64,000 nt of DNA from Vanrija pseudolonga (Eukaryota > Basidiomycota > Tremellomycetes > Trichosporonales > Trichosporonaceae), in NCBI RefSeq assembly GCF_020906515.1, contig NC_085852.1, forward strand, positions 372,001 through 436,000. The letters are read 5' to 3'. How positions within the stretch are numbered: position 1 is the first letter of the stretch; the number at the start of each line of letters is the position of its first letter. Position numbers and translations under genes: made by a program. The notes under the pieces are model-generated. The model was not told the origin of the DNA and did no database searches. It saw only the letters and a program-made list of their open reading frames with translations. Positions 21,445 to 33,188 of this stretch are shown here, one piece after another.

Positions 21445-23904
21445 ATGGAGGCTGCTCTCCCCGAGTCCCAGCCCGAGGAGAGCCTCTCATCGGGGCTCGA
21501 ACGCCAGCTGGACAACGTCAAGAGTGAGTACTCGGTTCCTTCCTTCCAGCTTCCCTGGCTTCCTCGCTGACTCCCCAGGCATGCAGCAGCAAGTACGTCA
21601 CCTTCCTCCACACCGCCCACTAACGACGACAGATGGCCAACTTCCACGACGACCTGTCCAAGCTGCAGTCGCAGTGCGCGAGCCTCAAGTCAGAACGGAC
21701 GCGCCTTGCAACGGAAATCTCGAGCCAGAAGATGGAGCGCGCGGGGCTCGACGCGCAGATCGAGAAGCTGCAGAACGAGCGCGCAGCTCTGGAGCTCGAG
21801 TACGCCGGCCTTCGAGAAGACGAGCACTGGTGGCGGCAGGCGGAGGCGACGACGTCTGCCGAACTCGAGGAGCAAGGCAAGCTCACGCGCCAACTCTGGC
21901 TCAAGACCGAGAAGATCAGGGAGCTCGAGCAGCAAAAGCGCGACGTGCACGCCGAGCACGCTGAGGAGATTGAGGCCGAGCGGTCTGTCGCTTCGGGACT
22001 GAGGGAACGCATCGCGCGGCTGGAGAGGAAGATCCGCTCGGGGTCGGGCCTCTCCGACGCGGGCGCCGGGGAAGGCGAGAGCGCGCCGCTTCGTGAAGAG
22101 GTCAAGCGGCTCCAGGATGCCTTGGCGTCCTCGCGTGCTTCGGCAGCGAAGGACTCCAAGGCACGCGATGACGCCCTGGCGCAAGTCGCGGCCTTGACAT
22201 CGGAACTTGGCGCAGCAAAGGAGGAGGCTGCGCGCCTCCGTGACGTACAGCGCCGTGCACCAAGGTGAGCTTGCGCGAAGACCACACTGACAGACGACAG
22301 CACCCCGCCCCGCGCGCTGCAAGCTCTATCCCCCAACGTCCGCGGAACGCCAAGAACGCCATCCAAATCGCCCCTTCCACCCTCGTCGCCCAAGGCAGCG
22401 CAAGACTATGCCCATCTCGAGAGCCAGCACCGCGCCCTCAAGCAGGCGTATGACGCCCTCCGGACCAAGTACGCGGCTGATATCCAGCACTGGCGGGAGT
22501 ACAAGAAGGTCGATCAGGCGCGCAAGGAGCTCAAGGCGAAGAAGCGCGAAGAACGCAAGGCGACCCAGGCGGCGAGTGCGGGCGCCGGCGCGGTCGTCGA
22601 GACCATTGCCGTGCGTCAAGATTCGCCGGCTGAGAACCAGGGCGACGGCCCGGTCGAGGTCGCCAACAGGAGCCGCAGCCGCAGCCACTCGACTGAAAAG
22701 CCTGCCGTGCCCCGGAGCGGGCTCCGCTCGTCTACCCGTGCGCTGGACGAAGCGCTCCGCAGCCCTGCCAAGAGCCCCGCGCTCGAGCTGGCCGCTCCCT
22801 CAGCGGCACACCGGTCCCGCTCCGTTTCGCCACTGAAGGAGGATGTCACGGTGACTCCGGCGCCGTCGCGGGCGTTAAAGCGTGTGCCGTCCGTCGTCAC
22901 GCCGTGGCTCGGAGCACCGACGGGCAAGACGCCCACGCCCGCAACTTCGAGCAGGACGCCGACATCAACTTCGGAAGTGAAGCGCCGTCGTGTCTCCTTG
23001 GGGCAAGAGGACGACTTTGACACGCCCTCGGCGGACCCATTATCCACGCACACCCCTGACCGGACGCCGTTGGTTCGTGACCGCACAGGCGGGGCAGCGC
23101 GTGTCTCGTCGCTTCGCCGGGCCGCGCTCGAGCGGTCGACGGTTCCTCCCGCCGACGACACACTCGCTACTCCCGGCGCCTCGTCGAGCAAGCGCAAGAG
23201 GCTGGACATGGAGGGCCTCAGCCCCGCCGAGAAGGCCGCAGAGCTGAAGAAGATCGCGAGGCTGCCTGCGTCGGAGCGGCGTGACCTTTATGCCGAGTAT
23301 AAGGGCAGCGGGCGGTACATGCCCCCGGAAGCCATGTGAGTCGGCTCTAGGGTGTGTGAACGACAAGCTGACGACCCAGCCACCGCGGCGTGGCGGACGA
23401 GTACGAGATCGACCCCGACAAGAACGACGGCATCGCACATCAGTTTGACAATGTCGTGCGGGGCCGCGAGGCGCGCAAGCGCATGCACGGCGGCGACTGC
23501 GAGTGTTGTCGTGATGTGAGCTGTCTGCATGAGGACGAGCTGACAAGCAGTACTACGAAGCTGTTGGCCCGTTGCCCGTGTTCAATGCTGGGCCGCGGTG
23601 GAAGGACACCGCCGAGGACGACGACGACGAGAACGACTCGCCCACAAAGCGCCAGCGCCAGCTCGAGGACCACCAGAACCGTATCTCGCGCCACCGCGAG
23701 GTGTGGCGCAAGCCGCCCACCCCGCCAGACTTTTGGAAGATTGGGTTTCCTAGCACGCAAGACGTCGAAGCAGTCAACGCCAAAGCGGACAAGATGGTAG
23801 CCGACCGCGAGGCCGAGATCCGGCGCCAGGCTGCGTGAGTTGCTCCACTGGGTGTGACGCTGACATGTAGCCACAAGGACAGCAAGTGGCGTAAGAAGGA
23901 GTAG
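21445..23904 (+). CDS. SAE2: Sae2/Ctp1/CtIP-type DNA end-resection factor
   Basis: Seven exons (21445-21523, 21579-21592, 21633-22264, 22301-23335, 23380-23515, 23551-23834, 23871-23904), 737 residues; exon 2 is only 14 nt. The N-terminal 230 residues form a long coiled coil (MANFHDDLSKLQSQCASLKS onward), as needed for oligomerisation. The middle is Ser/Pro-rich with many SP/TP sites. The C-terminal SAE2 domain is clear: DNVVRGREARKRMHGGDCEC, CRDYYEAVGPLP, RISRHREVWRKPPTPPDFW. The CxxC and the RHR...PPTPPxFW block are the family signature for DNA binding and activation of Mre11 in the MRN/MRX complex. CDK and ATM control through the SP/TQ sites is known for the family and plausible here. Confidence 0.92.
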
Positions 23905-23989
23905 TGAGACGCACATCATCAGCGTGTTGTATAAACTGTACATATTAGGTGCATCATAACAACCATGTAGTGAATGTAGACTGTAGACT
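23905..23989. terminator. Short convergent 3' region
   Basis: Only 85 bases separate the stop codons of the resection factor and the NudE-like gene. It is A/T-rich (tataaactgtacatatta) relative to its surroundings, so the two 3' UTRs probably overlap. Confidence 0.5.
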
Positions 23990-26657
23990 CTACCCCCGGC
24001 CAACCCACTTGGCTGACGGGTTGCGCGTGCTCTCCTTGAGGATGGCGTTCTCCTTGAGAACGGCACTGGGGATACGGGGAACAGGAGGAGGCGTGTCCGA
24101 GAAGCCTGGGTAACTCGTCGGACGGCCGTTGGCGGGCTTGGGACCAGGGATACCGCTGGGGCCAGACAATGCGGCTTCGGCAGCGCTTAAGCTGCTGCGG
24201 CGACCAGCGCGCTTGTACGGCAGAGTCGCCGCGCCGCTCTTCTCGGGGCTGCTGGCGGCGGCTGCTCCGTTGACAACGGCAGGCGGCAGGCCGCGGCCCA
24301 GGCTGCCGTGCTGTGCGCGCTGGTGCGACCTGGCGGGCTCGTTATCCTCCGCAGGCATGGGGCGCAGCGCAGTGGAGGCGCGGGATGAATTCGACGTCGA
24401 TGTCGAGGCTGAGGGCGGGGGCGAGGGGAACGCGTCGGCCGCTGTGGAGATCGAAACGCGCCGCGGGCCCGGGATAAGTGTAGGTGATAGAGCACCGGGA
24501 CGGCCGGCGAATAAGCTAGGAGACATGGCGCCGCTGCGCGAGGGGGTGCGCGCGTGCAGCCTTGACACGGGGGGTGGGCCGCGAGTGGAACTCGTCAGTC
24601 GGTCTGCGACGGTGCGCCGTGATGGTGCCGGCGCGCGAGGCGATCCCGATGACTTGACGGTAGACATGCCAGACGTCGACGCTGACAGTGATGATCTGTG
24701 CCGTGTCGTTGTCGACTTGGAAAGGGACGTCGAGGGAAGTCGCGAAGTCGACTTTGCTAGCGTGTTGGTCAACGGGGAAGGAATGGCGGGTCTGCTGGGG
24801 AGAGGACGAGTCCGCGACGTTGCGCTGGAACGAGACGGGTTGCGCTCCAGCGGTGAAGGCGAGTCGTCGCGGGGCACGACGGGGTTGGTGCTCGCTCTCA
24901 GCGTCGGGTCGGGAGTGTCCTCGAGGTCAGAGAGCATAACCCATCCTGATGGGGAGAAAACACCATCGCTCGCCGCACCGGGCGTAGACAGCGCGGCTGG
25001 AGTACGGTTGAGAGCGGAAACTCTGTTGTGCGACGCGGCTGAAACGGTCGACGTGACGGTACGAGACGAGCCCTTGGTGGCGACTGAGGCTGCAGAGATC
25101 GTGCTGCTCGCCGTCGAGACGGTGGGTTGTCTTCTTGGAACAACGGGTTGCGTGGCTGTTGTGGCGAGGTTGCGTCGTGACATTTTCGTGCCGATCCTGT
25201 CGTCTGTGGCCTTGAGACGGGCCTGCAGATCTTGGAGGAGCTTGAACCCCTTGGTTTTGGCGGCTTGGTGGCTTGCTGCGCGGGCGGGTGAAGGAGCGTA
25301 TGAAGGTCTGGTTCTTGGTGCGGGCGATGGTGCGGCCGCAGCGGCGAGGTTGCGGGTCGTAGTTGAGCGGGAGAGCGCAGGGATTCCTGAAGGAGAGGCA
25401 GTGATGGTTGGTCGTCTGACGGCGGGAGAGGCGAGTACCTGGGCAGTGGTGCTTCTCGTGAGGCCGCGCACAGTTCGTGGCGTCGCAGTTGCGGAGCGAT
25501 CGCCTGATCGCTCCGTAACAGCGGAGCGTTCCGTTGCGTTGGACCTCGTCGACGTTGTCGACCTGTGCGATGGCGTTGGCGAGGCGGCACTTGCGCGAGA
25601 CGCGGACCTCGAATGTGAGCGCTTGTCCGGATAAGGGGACATGGGAGCGTTTGAGGACGGATAAGGGGACATGGGAGCGTTTGAGGACGGAGGAGTAGGC
25701 ACTACTGCGCGTGCGAGCTGGTCACGAAGGATGGCGATTTCGTTGTTTGCGTCTGGTGATGGGTGAGCAAGGTCTTCGAATCCGTACCCACCTCGGACAT
25801 CATCCTTGAGCCGCTGGCACTCCTCCTCGAGCTCCTGTCTCTGGATAGCCTCCTGCTCCAACAGCGTCTTCTCCTCGATGGCACGGTTGTACTTGATTTC
25901 CATGTCGAGCAGGGACGACACGGCAACGCTGGGGACCGGTCAGGACATTGCCCCACACATCCATCATGTCATCGCACCATCACGTACCGTTCGTTGCGCT
26001 CGAGCTCGTCGTTGCCCATCTCGAGGTCGCGAAGGGCAATCAGCGTCTTGTCACGCTCAGAGCGCAAGTTGTCCATCTCGCGCTGCATCGCCGACACTGT
26101 CGAGCTGTGCATCATTTGCAGGTTGATGAATTTGGTCTGGGGCGTGAGCTCTGTGCGTTGCCTGCCGGCCGGCTGCCAACGCACCTTCCACTCATCGCGT
26201 TCCGTATCGAGCCGCTTGATGCGCTGCTGCAGCTCGGCCTGCTTGGCCTCTGTGGCCTCGAGCTCCTTCTCGAGCTCTTGCTCCAGTTCTCGTGATGAGA
26301 GCTGGAATTCGTCTAAGGTCGGGTTAGTCGGGGATCTGGGGCAACAGGCAGCGGGACCGGCGTGGCGCGTGCGTTCTTTCTCTCGCCCCGCCCAACCCCA
26401 CATCTCAAACTTACCCAATTCATTCCTTGTCTCGTTGAGGAGGTCAATGGCGACGCGATACTTGTCGCGGTAGTAGTTGGCCTCTTCTCTGGGTGAGTCG
26501 AAGCTGGTGTTGTCATCAGCACATACATTGCCAGCACTCTGCGCGACCTGGCCACCCACGTCAAGTCGTCATCGTCCTCCTCCAAGGTGAGATTAGACAT
26601 TGCCTTGTCCATTGGGCTTGCTGGGAACCCGTTGGCCGGGGTGGGAGTGCCAAACAT
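23990..26657 (-). CDS. nudE: NudE/Ndel1-like dynein regulator with long Ser-rich C-terminus
   Basis: Six exons (26657-26560, 26503-26415, 26312-26185, 26136-25988, 25928-25792, 25752-23990), 787 residues. NudE proteins tether Lis1/NudF and dynein at microtubule ends and drive nuclear movement. Residues about 35-235 are a continuous coiled coil beginning FDSPREEANYYRDKYRVAID and including TNFINLQ-like and NDELERNERVAVSSLLDMEI segments, the family core. The remaining about 550 residues are disordered, Ser/Thr/Pro/Arg-rich with many basic-SP motifs suited to microtubule binding and phosphorylation. That tail is much longer than the animal protein (about 345 total). Intron 5 is 39 nt, divisible by three and stop-free, so its retention would keep the frame. 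A 30-bp duplication lies at 25634-25693. Confidence 0.87.
25634..25693. repeat. Perfect 30-bp tandem duplication in the NudE-like gene
   Basis: The unit containing ggataaggggacatgggagc is present twice head to tail. It encodes SSNAPMSPYP repeated in frame in the disordered part of the protein and adds a second SP site. Identity suggests recent slippage or duplication. Confidence 0.9.
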
Positions 26658-27075
26658 GGCGCCGGGCCGTGGACAATGAGACAAGAGGTGGGGAATTGCC
26701 GAACGAGAGTGGTTGTTGTTGGTTGTGATTAAATGTTATCTAGAATGGGCATGTCAACAACAATCCATCGCCGACACCCGTCGTCACCCCACACCACTGC
26801 CCATCCTGGTGGCAAGCCGCGTCGACTCCGCCACGCGTCATAACGCCGCCGGAAAAAGGAATCCCTCTGGTCGTCCGCCTGGGAGGTCTCAGTTCGGCCG
26901 TCCCTCTGTTGGTGCGCGCGCTGCAGCAGCAGCTAGAGCGTCCAAGTCTCTGCTCTCTCTCGACATGCATCCTATCCAACTACCTCAGTTTTCACTCCCT
27001 TACTCATCCAACATCGAGAACGCGTTCAAACAAGGCAGCGACACACGCCGCCTTGTAACCCCCCACGACGACCCC
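26658..27075. promoter_or_regulatory. Divergent promoter of the NudE-like and BRE1 genes
   Basis: About 420 bases. The frame of BRE1 stays open upstream through an ATG at 26965, so the 5' part may be coding if that start is used. The region otherwise has no conserved motif I can name. Confidence 0.4.
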
Positions 27076-29866
27076 ATGAACGCCGACTTGAAGAGGGTAC
27101 GGGAAAACTCCCTAGACGGAGGTTCCTCGCCTTCGTCGTCAAAACGACGCGCTCTCGGCTCACCAAACTCTGGAGCGGCATCCCCCATCGCAACTGGAGA
27201 AGATGGCGGCGAAAAGGGCGAAGAGCAGCTCGACGACTGGGAGCAGAAGCTCGAAGTCAAGCGCAAGGAGTTCATCTTCCGCCAGATGCTCGACTACCGC
27301 CGCTCCTACGATCGCGAGCATTACCGCGCCAACGCGCTCGAGCGCCAGCGCCGCGCGCTTGAGGCTAGTCTCCGTAGTGTAGAGGCGTGCTGGGAACAGG
27401 TGTGTAGGGCGCGTGGTTGTTCTCTGCCGCATATTCTGACACCTGTAGCTCGTCGATTCATTGCAAGAAAAAGCAGGACGACCCGCCGACCTCCAAGTGC
27501 CCGAATTGTTAGATCGTACGTTGCACCTGGTCGTGTGCCATTGTGCATGCTGACACACGCAGCCAAAATCGACCCTTCAAAGCCCCAGTCTGAACTGGAT
27601 AGTGTCCTCGAGTCGCGAATGTCGGCGACGTTGCGACTCGTGTCTGTGTTTTCCGACATTGCCTCGGGCGGCAAACTTCGTGCAGAGCTGGGCGGCGGCG
27701 AGCTTGCCAAGAAGCTTGCCAAGGTGCAAGCGGAAGCTAGCTCGTTGCGCACAAACTCGGACCTGCTGCAAACCCAAATAGACGAATTGCGGCAAGCCCG
27801 GGATACGTACCAGCACGACCTCCAGCGCGCAGAGAAGAAGCTGGACCGCCAGCGCATGAACTTTGACTTGGAGAGGACAGCTTGGGAGACCAAGCGTGCG
27901 GCATCAGCTCCGCCCGCGCAGCCTGTCGCCAACGGTTCCGGGCACTCGACTCCTAACGCTCCCCGAGGCGGTGAGGAGGGCGCGTCCGGTCCCAGCGCTG
28001 CCGAGGCTGCAGAAGCTCAGGAGCGTATCGCGCAAGCCGAGGCGCTGGCAGCGTCGCGGCTGTCGCAGTTGGAGACACTTCGCGTAGAGAACACGGGATT
28101 GAAACAGGAAGCAGACAAGCTCAGGCTACAGGTGAGTGACGATGAACGCGCAGGGGGATGGGACCGCGTAGCTGATGATCCAGGCGCATCACCCAACAGA
28201 AGCGCAGTTGCGCGAGTCGCCCTTCTTCCAGGTCTACCTACAGCGCTTGTCAACCCAGGTGTCGCGGGCAGACGCATTGCAAACTCGATTCGACTCTTCG
28301 GAAACCAAGTTGGATCAGCTTAGAGATAGCAACCTCGAGTTCCGGGAGGCGGTTCAGCAGGAAGCAAGGCAAGAGGTCGACACTCTGCGTCAGCAAATGT
28401 CCAAGAGGGATACCGACCTGGCCCGGTTGCGTGCCGAGCGCGACAAGCTCAACGACGAGCTGCACGAGCGCAAGCAAACCGAGTCGCTCAAGTCGAACCA
28501 GTGCAAGGTGCTGGACGACTTGTGCAAGAAGCGCGAGGACCGAATCACCCACTTGCAATCAGAGGTCGGGCGCCTCAAGGGCCAGGCTGCCGCCGAGGCT
28601 GGTGCGGACGGCTACCTCAAGTTCCTGCATGGAGAGGGTGGCATCGACGGCGACTACGTCAAGAGCCTCGAGGATAAGCTTGCTGCGGCTCACGACAAGG
28701 TGACTGCGTTGACGGCTCAAATCGAATCGGCTAGCGAGGGTGATGCGGCGGCAGCGGCAGCGGAGACAACTGTCCGTGTCGAGCTGGAATCTGCAAAGCG
28801 CTCCCTAGCCAAGTTTGAGAAGATTCTCGGGCCCGAGGCTCTCACCGATGTCAAGGATCTGGGAGAGAAGCTCCGCCAGGCTACCGAGGCCGAGGACAAG
28901 CTCAAGCTCCAGCTGGCACAGGCTGAAGAGTCGACTAACGCCCTCTACGCCGAGGTCGAGGGCCTGTCGTCGGCTTGGGACGGCTTGGAGAAGACGCTCA
29001 AGGACAAGGTCTACGACTTGCGAGACGCCGAGAACAATGTCAAGCGCCTGGCGACTGAGAAGGCAAAGGCGGACAACAAGTTCTTTGACGCGATGCGAAT
29101 GCGCGATGCGGTGGAGGCCGACCTGAAGAACACGCAGCGCGTCGTGGACAAGCAGACCAAGCTGCTGGAGAAGGGCCAGGAGACGGAGAAGGCCATGACT
29201 ACGCAGATTGTAAGTGTGGTGGCGCGGGCGTGGGCTGTGCTGACGCGTTGCAGGCTGCGCAGGACAAGGCCCTCACGACGCTCAAGAACTCGAGCCTGGA
29301 GCTGCAGACGCAGGTTGCGGCTGTGTCGTCTGAAAGACGCCAGCTGGAGCTTCGACTGCAGCAGAGCCAGGGGCAGCTGTCAGAGGCGCAGCAGTTGCTG
29401 CACCAGCGTGTTGCTGAGGCAGCTGCTGCGAGCCAGGCGCGGACCAAGGCGGAGGAGGAGCTGGAGGCAGCGCAACGCCAGGTCAAGAAGTCGAAGGAGA
29501 AGCTTGAGCAGTTGACGGCTGTGGGCGCTGCTGGCAACATGTCTGTCGGCGAGGCGCACATCCGTGAGGAGCGGGAGAAGTTGCTCGTGAGTGGGGTAGA
29601 TGGCGTGGTTGAACGGCTCATCGCTGACGCTGTACAGAAGCTCCTCCGCTGCTCTACGTGCCACCTCAACTTCAAGCAGCAGGTGCTCACCAAGTGCATG
29701 CACACGTTCTGCAAAGAGTGAGTGGGGTGGGAAGGTGGTGTGGGAGATGACAAGTGCTGATGGGTCTAGCTGCATCGACCAGCGTATCGCTACGCGCCAG
29801 CGCAAGTGCCCTGCGTGTGGTGTTGCCTTCTCCAAGGAGGATGTGGGGACGCTCTACTGGCAATAG
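27076..29866 (+). CDS. BRE1: Bre1 E3 ubiquitin ligase for histone H2B
   Basis: Seven exons (27076-27399, 27449-27515, 27563-28131, 28184-29209, 29254-29586, 29638-29717, 29770-29866) give 831 residues. Bre1 with Rad6 mono-ubiquitinates H2B in transcribed chromatin. I chose MNADLKRVRE because fungal and animal Bre1 begin with such a short basic Ser/Lys segment; an in-frame ATG at 26965 would add 37 residues. Almost the whole protein is coiled coil (LDDWEQKLEVKRKEFIFRQM, SPFFQVYLQRLSTQVSRADA). The C-terminal C3HC4 RING is complete: LRCSTCHLNFKQQVLTKCMH, TFCKDCIDQR and RKCPACGVAFSKEDV, ending LYW-Gln as in the family. The RING is split by two introns. Confidence 0.95.
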
Positions 29867-30161
29867 TGTGGTGCAGTGGGCAAGGCAGTTATACATGTTG
29901 TACAAGTGGCGTCGTGTGGGACGCTGCGTTAATAAGTAGCAAGAAGCCCAGGTGCACGACATGCAGAGCGTGAGATGTCAGTGGCGATTGGCGTGTTGCG
30001 TCATGGCCATGACCAAGGCATCATAATGGCCAGAAGAGTGGAGGAGCCGTCGTCGTCGGCTTGATAGCCGGTCGGTCTGGAATCGGGCCGCCATATATAA
30101 CCGGCAACAATCACCTCCCATCACAACGCCCCATCGCCCTCGCCACACACAACAAACCACC
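29867..30161. promoter_or_regulatory. Promoter of the FMN oxidase gene with a clear TATA box
   Basis: The intergenic 295 bases contain TATATAA at 30094-30100, 62 bases before the start codon, in an otherwise GC-rich setting. A C/A-rich leader ending in accacc precedes the ATG. A strong TATA box is rare in this window and suggests an inducible gene. Confidence 0.7.
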
Positions 30162-31442
30162 ATGGACGGCATCGGACGGCGCGAACAAGGCCTCCTCTAC
30201 GCCCGCGGCACATACGGGCACAAGCCCAAGGTGCCCGTCGACGCGGACAGGCTGTACGAAGCGGCACACAAGGTCATGTCCCCAAAGGCGTGGGGGTACG
30301 TCGCCGGCTCTGCAGGGCGCAATCGGACCGACAAGGCGAACCAGGCCGCGTTTGAGCGGTACCCGATCGTGCCGCGCATGCTGCGCGACGTCTCGAAGCG
30401 GCCGATGGGTGTGAGCCTCTTCGGGGTGGACTATGCCTCCCCGCTCCTCTTTGCGCCGATCGGCGTGCTCGAGATGGCTCATCCGGAGGCGGAGTCAGCC
30501 GTCGCGAAAGCCAGCCGGGAACTCGACATCCCGATGGTCCTCTCGACGCAGGGCTCGACGCCGATGGAGACCGTCGCCAAGGCCCTTGGCCCGACGAAAT
30601 TCTGGTACCAGCTCTACTGGTCCAACGTGGACGCGCTCGCCAAGAGTCTTGTCCAGCGCGCGGAAGCCGCGGGCGCCAAGGTCCTCGTCGTGACCCTCGA
30701 CACGCACGCGATGGGATGGCGCTGCATGGACCTCGACGAGGGGTTTTTGCCCTTCGCGCTCGGGCAGGGCATCGCGCAGTACACGTCCGACCCGGTCTTC
30801 CTGCAGCTGGCGGCGGCGCGCGTGTCGTCCGGCAAAGGCAGCGCGGCGCCGCCCCAGCGCCCGACGCTGAGCGCGCTCTGGGGCCTCGCGAGCATTGTCG
30901 GCCATTACCCCGGCAAGTGGATCGACAAGCTCTTCTCGCCGCTGCCCCAGGCGGCCGTCCACTCGTTCCTCGACGTCTTCCCCTGCCCCCACCTGACATG
31001 GAAGGACCTCGCCAAGCTGCGCGAGTGGACGAGTCTGCCGATCGTGCTCAAGGGCATCCAGTGCGCAGAGGACGCGCGCACCGCGCTCGAGCACGGCGTC
31101 GACGGCATCGGGGTGAGCAACCACGGCGGGCGGCAGGTCGACGGCGGGATCGCGGCGCTCGACTCGCTCGAGGAGATCTCGCGGGAAGTGGGGGGCAAGG
31201 TGCCGATCATCTTCGACTCGGGGATCCGCAACGGCGCAGACGTGTTCAAGGCGCTCGCGCTCGGCGCTGATGCCGTGTTGATTGGGAGGCCGTGGCTCTT
31301 TGGCCTGGCGATCGACGGCGCGCAGGGCGCGCGCGACGTCATGGCGCGTATTGCCGCCGAGCTCGACCTCACTATGGGCCTGGCGGGGGTCGCGGGCGTG
31401 CGCGAGATCAACCGCGAGTGTGTGAGGATTCCCAAGGCGTAG
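30162..31442 (+). CDS. FMN-dependent alpha-hydroxy acid oxidase, lactate 2-monooxygenase-like
   Basis: A single uninterrupted frame of 426 residues. The family oxidises L-2-hydroxy acids with FMN; the monooxygenase branch turns lactate into acetate, CO2 and water. Evidence: an N-terminal FERYPIVPRMLRDVSKRPMG block, LLFAPIGVLEMAHPEAE, the FMN-contacting QLYWSNVD, the catalytic VSNHGGRQVDGG (His base and Arg) and VPIIFDSGIRNGADVFKALA with the GADAVLIGRPW phosphate site. An insertion between LDTHAMGWRCMDLDEGFLPF and the second half of the barrel is longer than in glycolate oxidase and typical of lactate monooxygenases. There is no presequence or peroxisomal SKL end, so it is probably cytosolic. 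Lack of introns contrasts with most of its neighbours. Confidence 0.88.
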   Translation: MDGIGRREQGLLYARGTYGHKPKVPVDADRLYEAAHKVMSPKAWGYVAGSAGRNRTDKANQAAFERYPIVPRMLRDVSKRPMGVSLFGVDYASPLLFAPIGVLEMAHPEAESAVAKASRELDIPMVLSTQGSTPMETVAKALGPTKFWYQLYWSNVDALAKSLVQRAEAAGAKVLVVTLDTHAMGWRCMDLDEGFLPFALGQGIAQYTSDPVFLQLAAARVSSGKGSAAPPQRPTLSALWGLASIVGHYPGKWIDKLFSPLPQAAVHSFLDVFPCPHLTWKDLAKLREWTSLPIVLKGIQCAEDARTALEHGVDGIGVSNHGGRQVDGGIAALDSLEEISREVGGKVPIIFDSGIRNGADVFKALALGADAVLIGRPWLFGLAIDGAQGARDVMARIAAELDLTMGLAGVAGVREINRECVRIPKA

Positions 31443-33188
31443 CGAGCGCGTCGGCGCAGCGCGAGCACGAGCTAGGTGGAGGAGGTATGTACACAAGCTG
31501 TCATGAATCAGTGAGAAGCAAGCAAGCCGCAAGCACGTGTGGTGTGGGCGTGGACACTGCGCCAAGTGTCACGTCGCGACAACAGCCCATCGACGAGCCA
31601 AGCTAGCCTCACTGCCGCCGGTCACGACTTGGCCCGCCAGTCACAACCTCCAGCCAGTTAGTCGTCAGGGCGCTGCACAAACATGGGAACAGTGGCGCGA
31701 GGTCGGGTCTGGCCAGGCCTCCAGCCCCGTCGTATCACATCTCGGCGAGTCGGCGCCTGACGCGCCTGACCGGCGCGCCGCGAGCCGCAACGCTGCCGCC
31801 GCCGCCTCATCCGTGCCGATCATCCCTGGCAACTGCCGCAGGGCGGGCGTCCCTCGCCTGCCTGCCTGCCCAATGACCTTGGCAGTCGCCATGGCCGTGG
31901 CCAGTGCGAGCTCTCTTGGTCCATGCCTTGGCCACTGCCGCATTCCCTGAACATGTGCCGTGCGTGGGAATGGAGTGGTTTGGTGCGCTGGCTGCTGGTC
32001 GGTGCGCTGGTCGGTGGGGTGTCCGAGGAGCAGGAGCGAGCGAGCGGACGTCGGTGTCCGCTGCCGCTGACGGGGCTGACTGCGCGCTGCACCGCACCGC
32101 ACCACATGCGCCGAGAGACGCAGCTAGCGTCTCAGCCTCGCACGTAGACGGGGATAGGAGACGCGCACGCAGACGCATTGCTTGCTCCCTCGACCGGTCT
32201 AGCCCCTCGCACCCCGTTATCATGATGGCACCTGGCAACAATTTTTCAGGGGCCATTTGCGGCAATGGCATCGTTGGGTGGACCTGGCACCTCGTCCCTG
32301 TGACACGTCGTCGCTGCACGTGTTGTTGTTGCGCACTACAAGCGAGCGGTGTGAGCGTGCGGGAAGGGTAACGGGTCAGAGTCATCCGACGTGCATACAA
32401 GCATTGCCCCTTGTCGGCTGGATACACTTCGGACAGTTGGCGTTTCGGCCAAATTGTGTGGGCGTAGAGTGGTTGAGCGGGCGGCGTGCCGCTGACGTGA
32501 TTGCGAAAATTGAAGCCCGCCAGCCAGCCCACAGCGACGAGCAACAGACAGCACTGCTTACTGCGCTGCGCGTCACTGGCCCCCGGGATGTAGTCTTGGC
32601 CAAGGCCAGACCGACACGCGCATTCCCACTAGCGCTGCTTCATGCACGCGTGAGAGCTGCGCTACGTGCCCGACTGGACGGGCGACGCGAAAAGCTTGCA
32701 ACTCGCCGACGTTACTCCCTCCCCCCTCCTTATCGCGCTGCTTGGTGGTTGGCTGGACGTTGTAAACGATCGCACATTCCCTTGTCCCTGAGTAGTCAAC
32801 TCCTGCTGCCTCTCCGCCTGCGCGCCTCCGCACCAGAATAATAATTTCGACGAGTCGCGCCACCGCCGCCTTGCTGCCAGTGCTGTTGTTATCCTCGTCC
32901 TCGGCGACGGCGTACCGTGCGTTCCATTCAGCCGACACGACGACAGCGCTGCATTGCATTGTATCTCTCTCGACTCCATCTCATCACTCTATCACTCGTT
33001 GCCATCAATCACACCACACACACACACCGCACGGACAGCGGACACGTTACGCCCGGCCCGACACGGACCGCCCCCGACCCCTCACTCCCCACCGATAGCT
33101 CGTCGTCTGTATCTGGTGGACACTTGGTCGACGCGATAGCTCGCCTTCCTTCCCTTCCCTCTTCTTCCTTCCTCGCCAGCCCCCCACC
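31443..33188. other. 1.75-kb intergenic region upstream of the arrestin gene
   Basis: No supported gene. Open frames up to 245 codons overlap in several frames without domains or plausible splice patterns. The final 200 bases are C/T-rich (tcgccttccttcccttccct near 33140), typical of a fungal 5' UTR. Such a long upstream region suggests complex control of the arrestin gene or an undetected non-coding transcript. Confidence 0.4.

Noticed and set aside
24129-25634. 501-codon plus-strand open frame opposite the NudE-like gene
   Set aside because: It mirrors the Ser/Arg-rich low-complexity tail of the minus-strand gene and has no independent motif or promoter.
31807-32544. 245-codon minus-strand frame upstream of the arrestin gene
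   Set aside because: No domain, no plausible promoter or introns, and competing open frames of similar length on the other strand.
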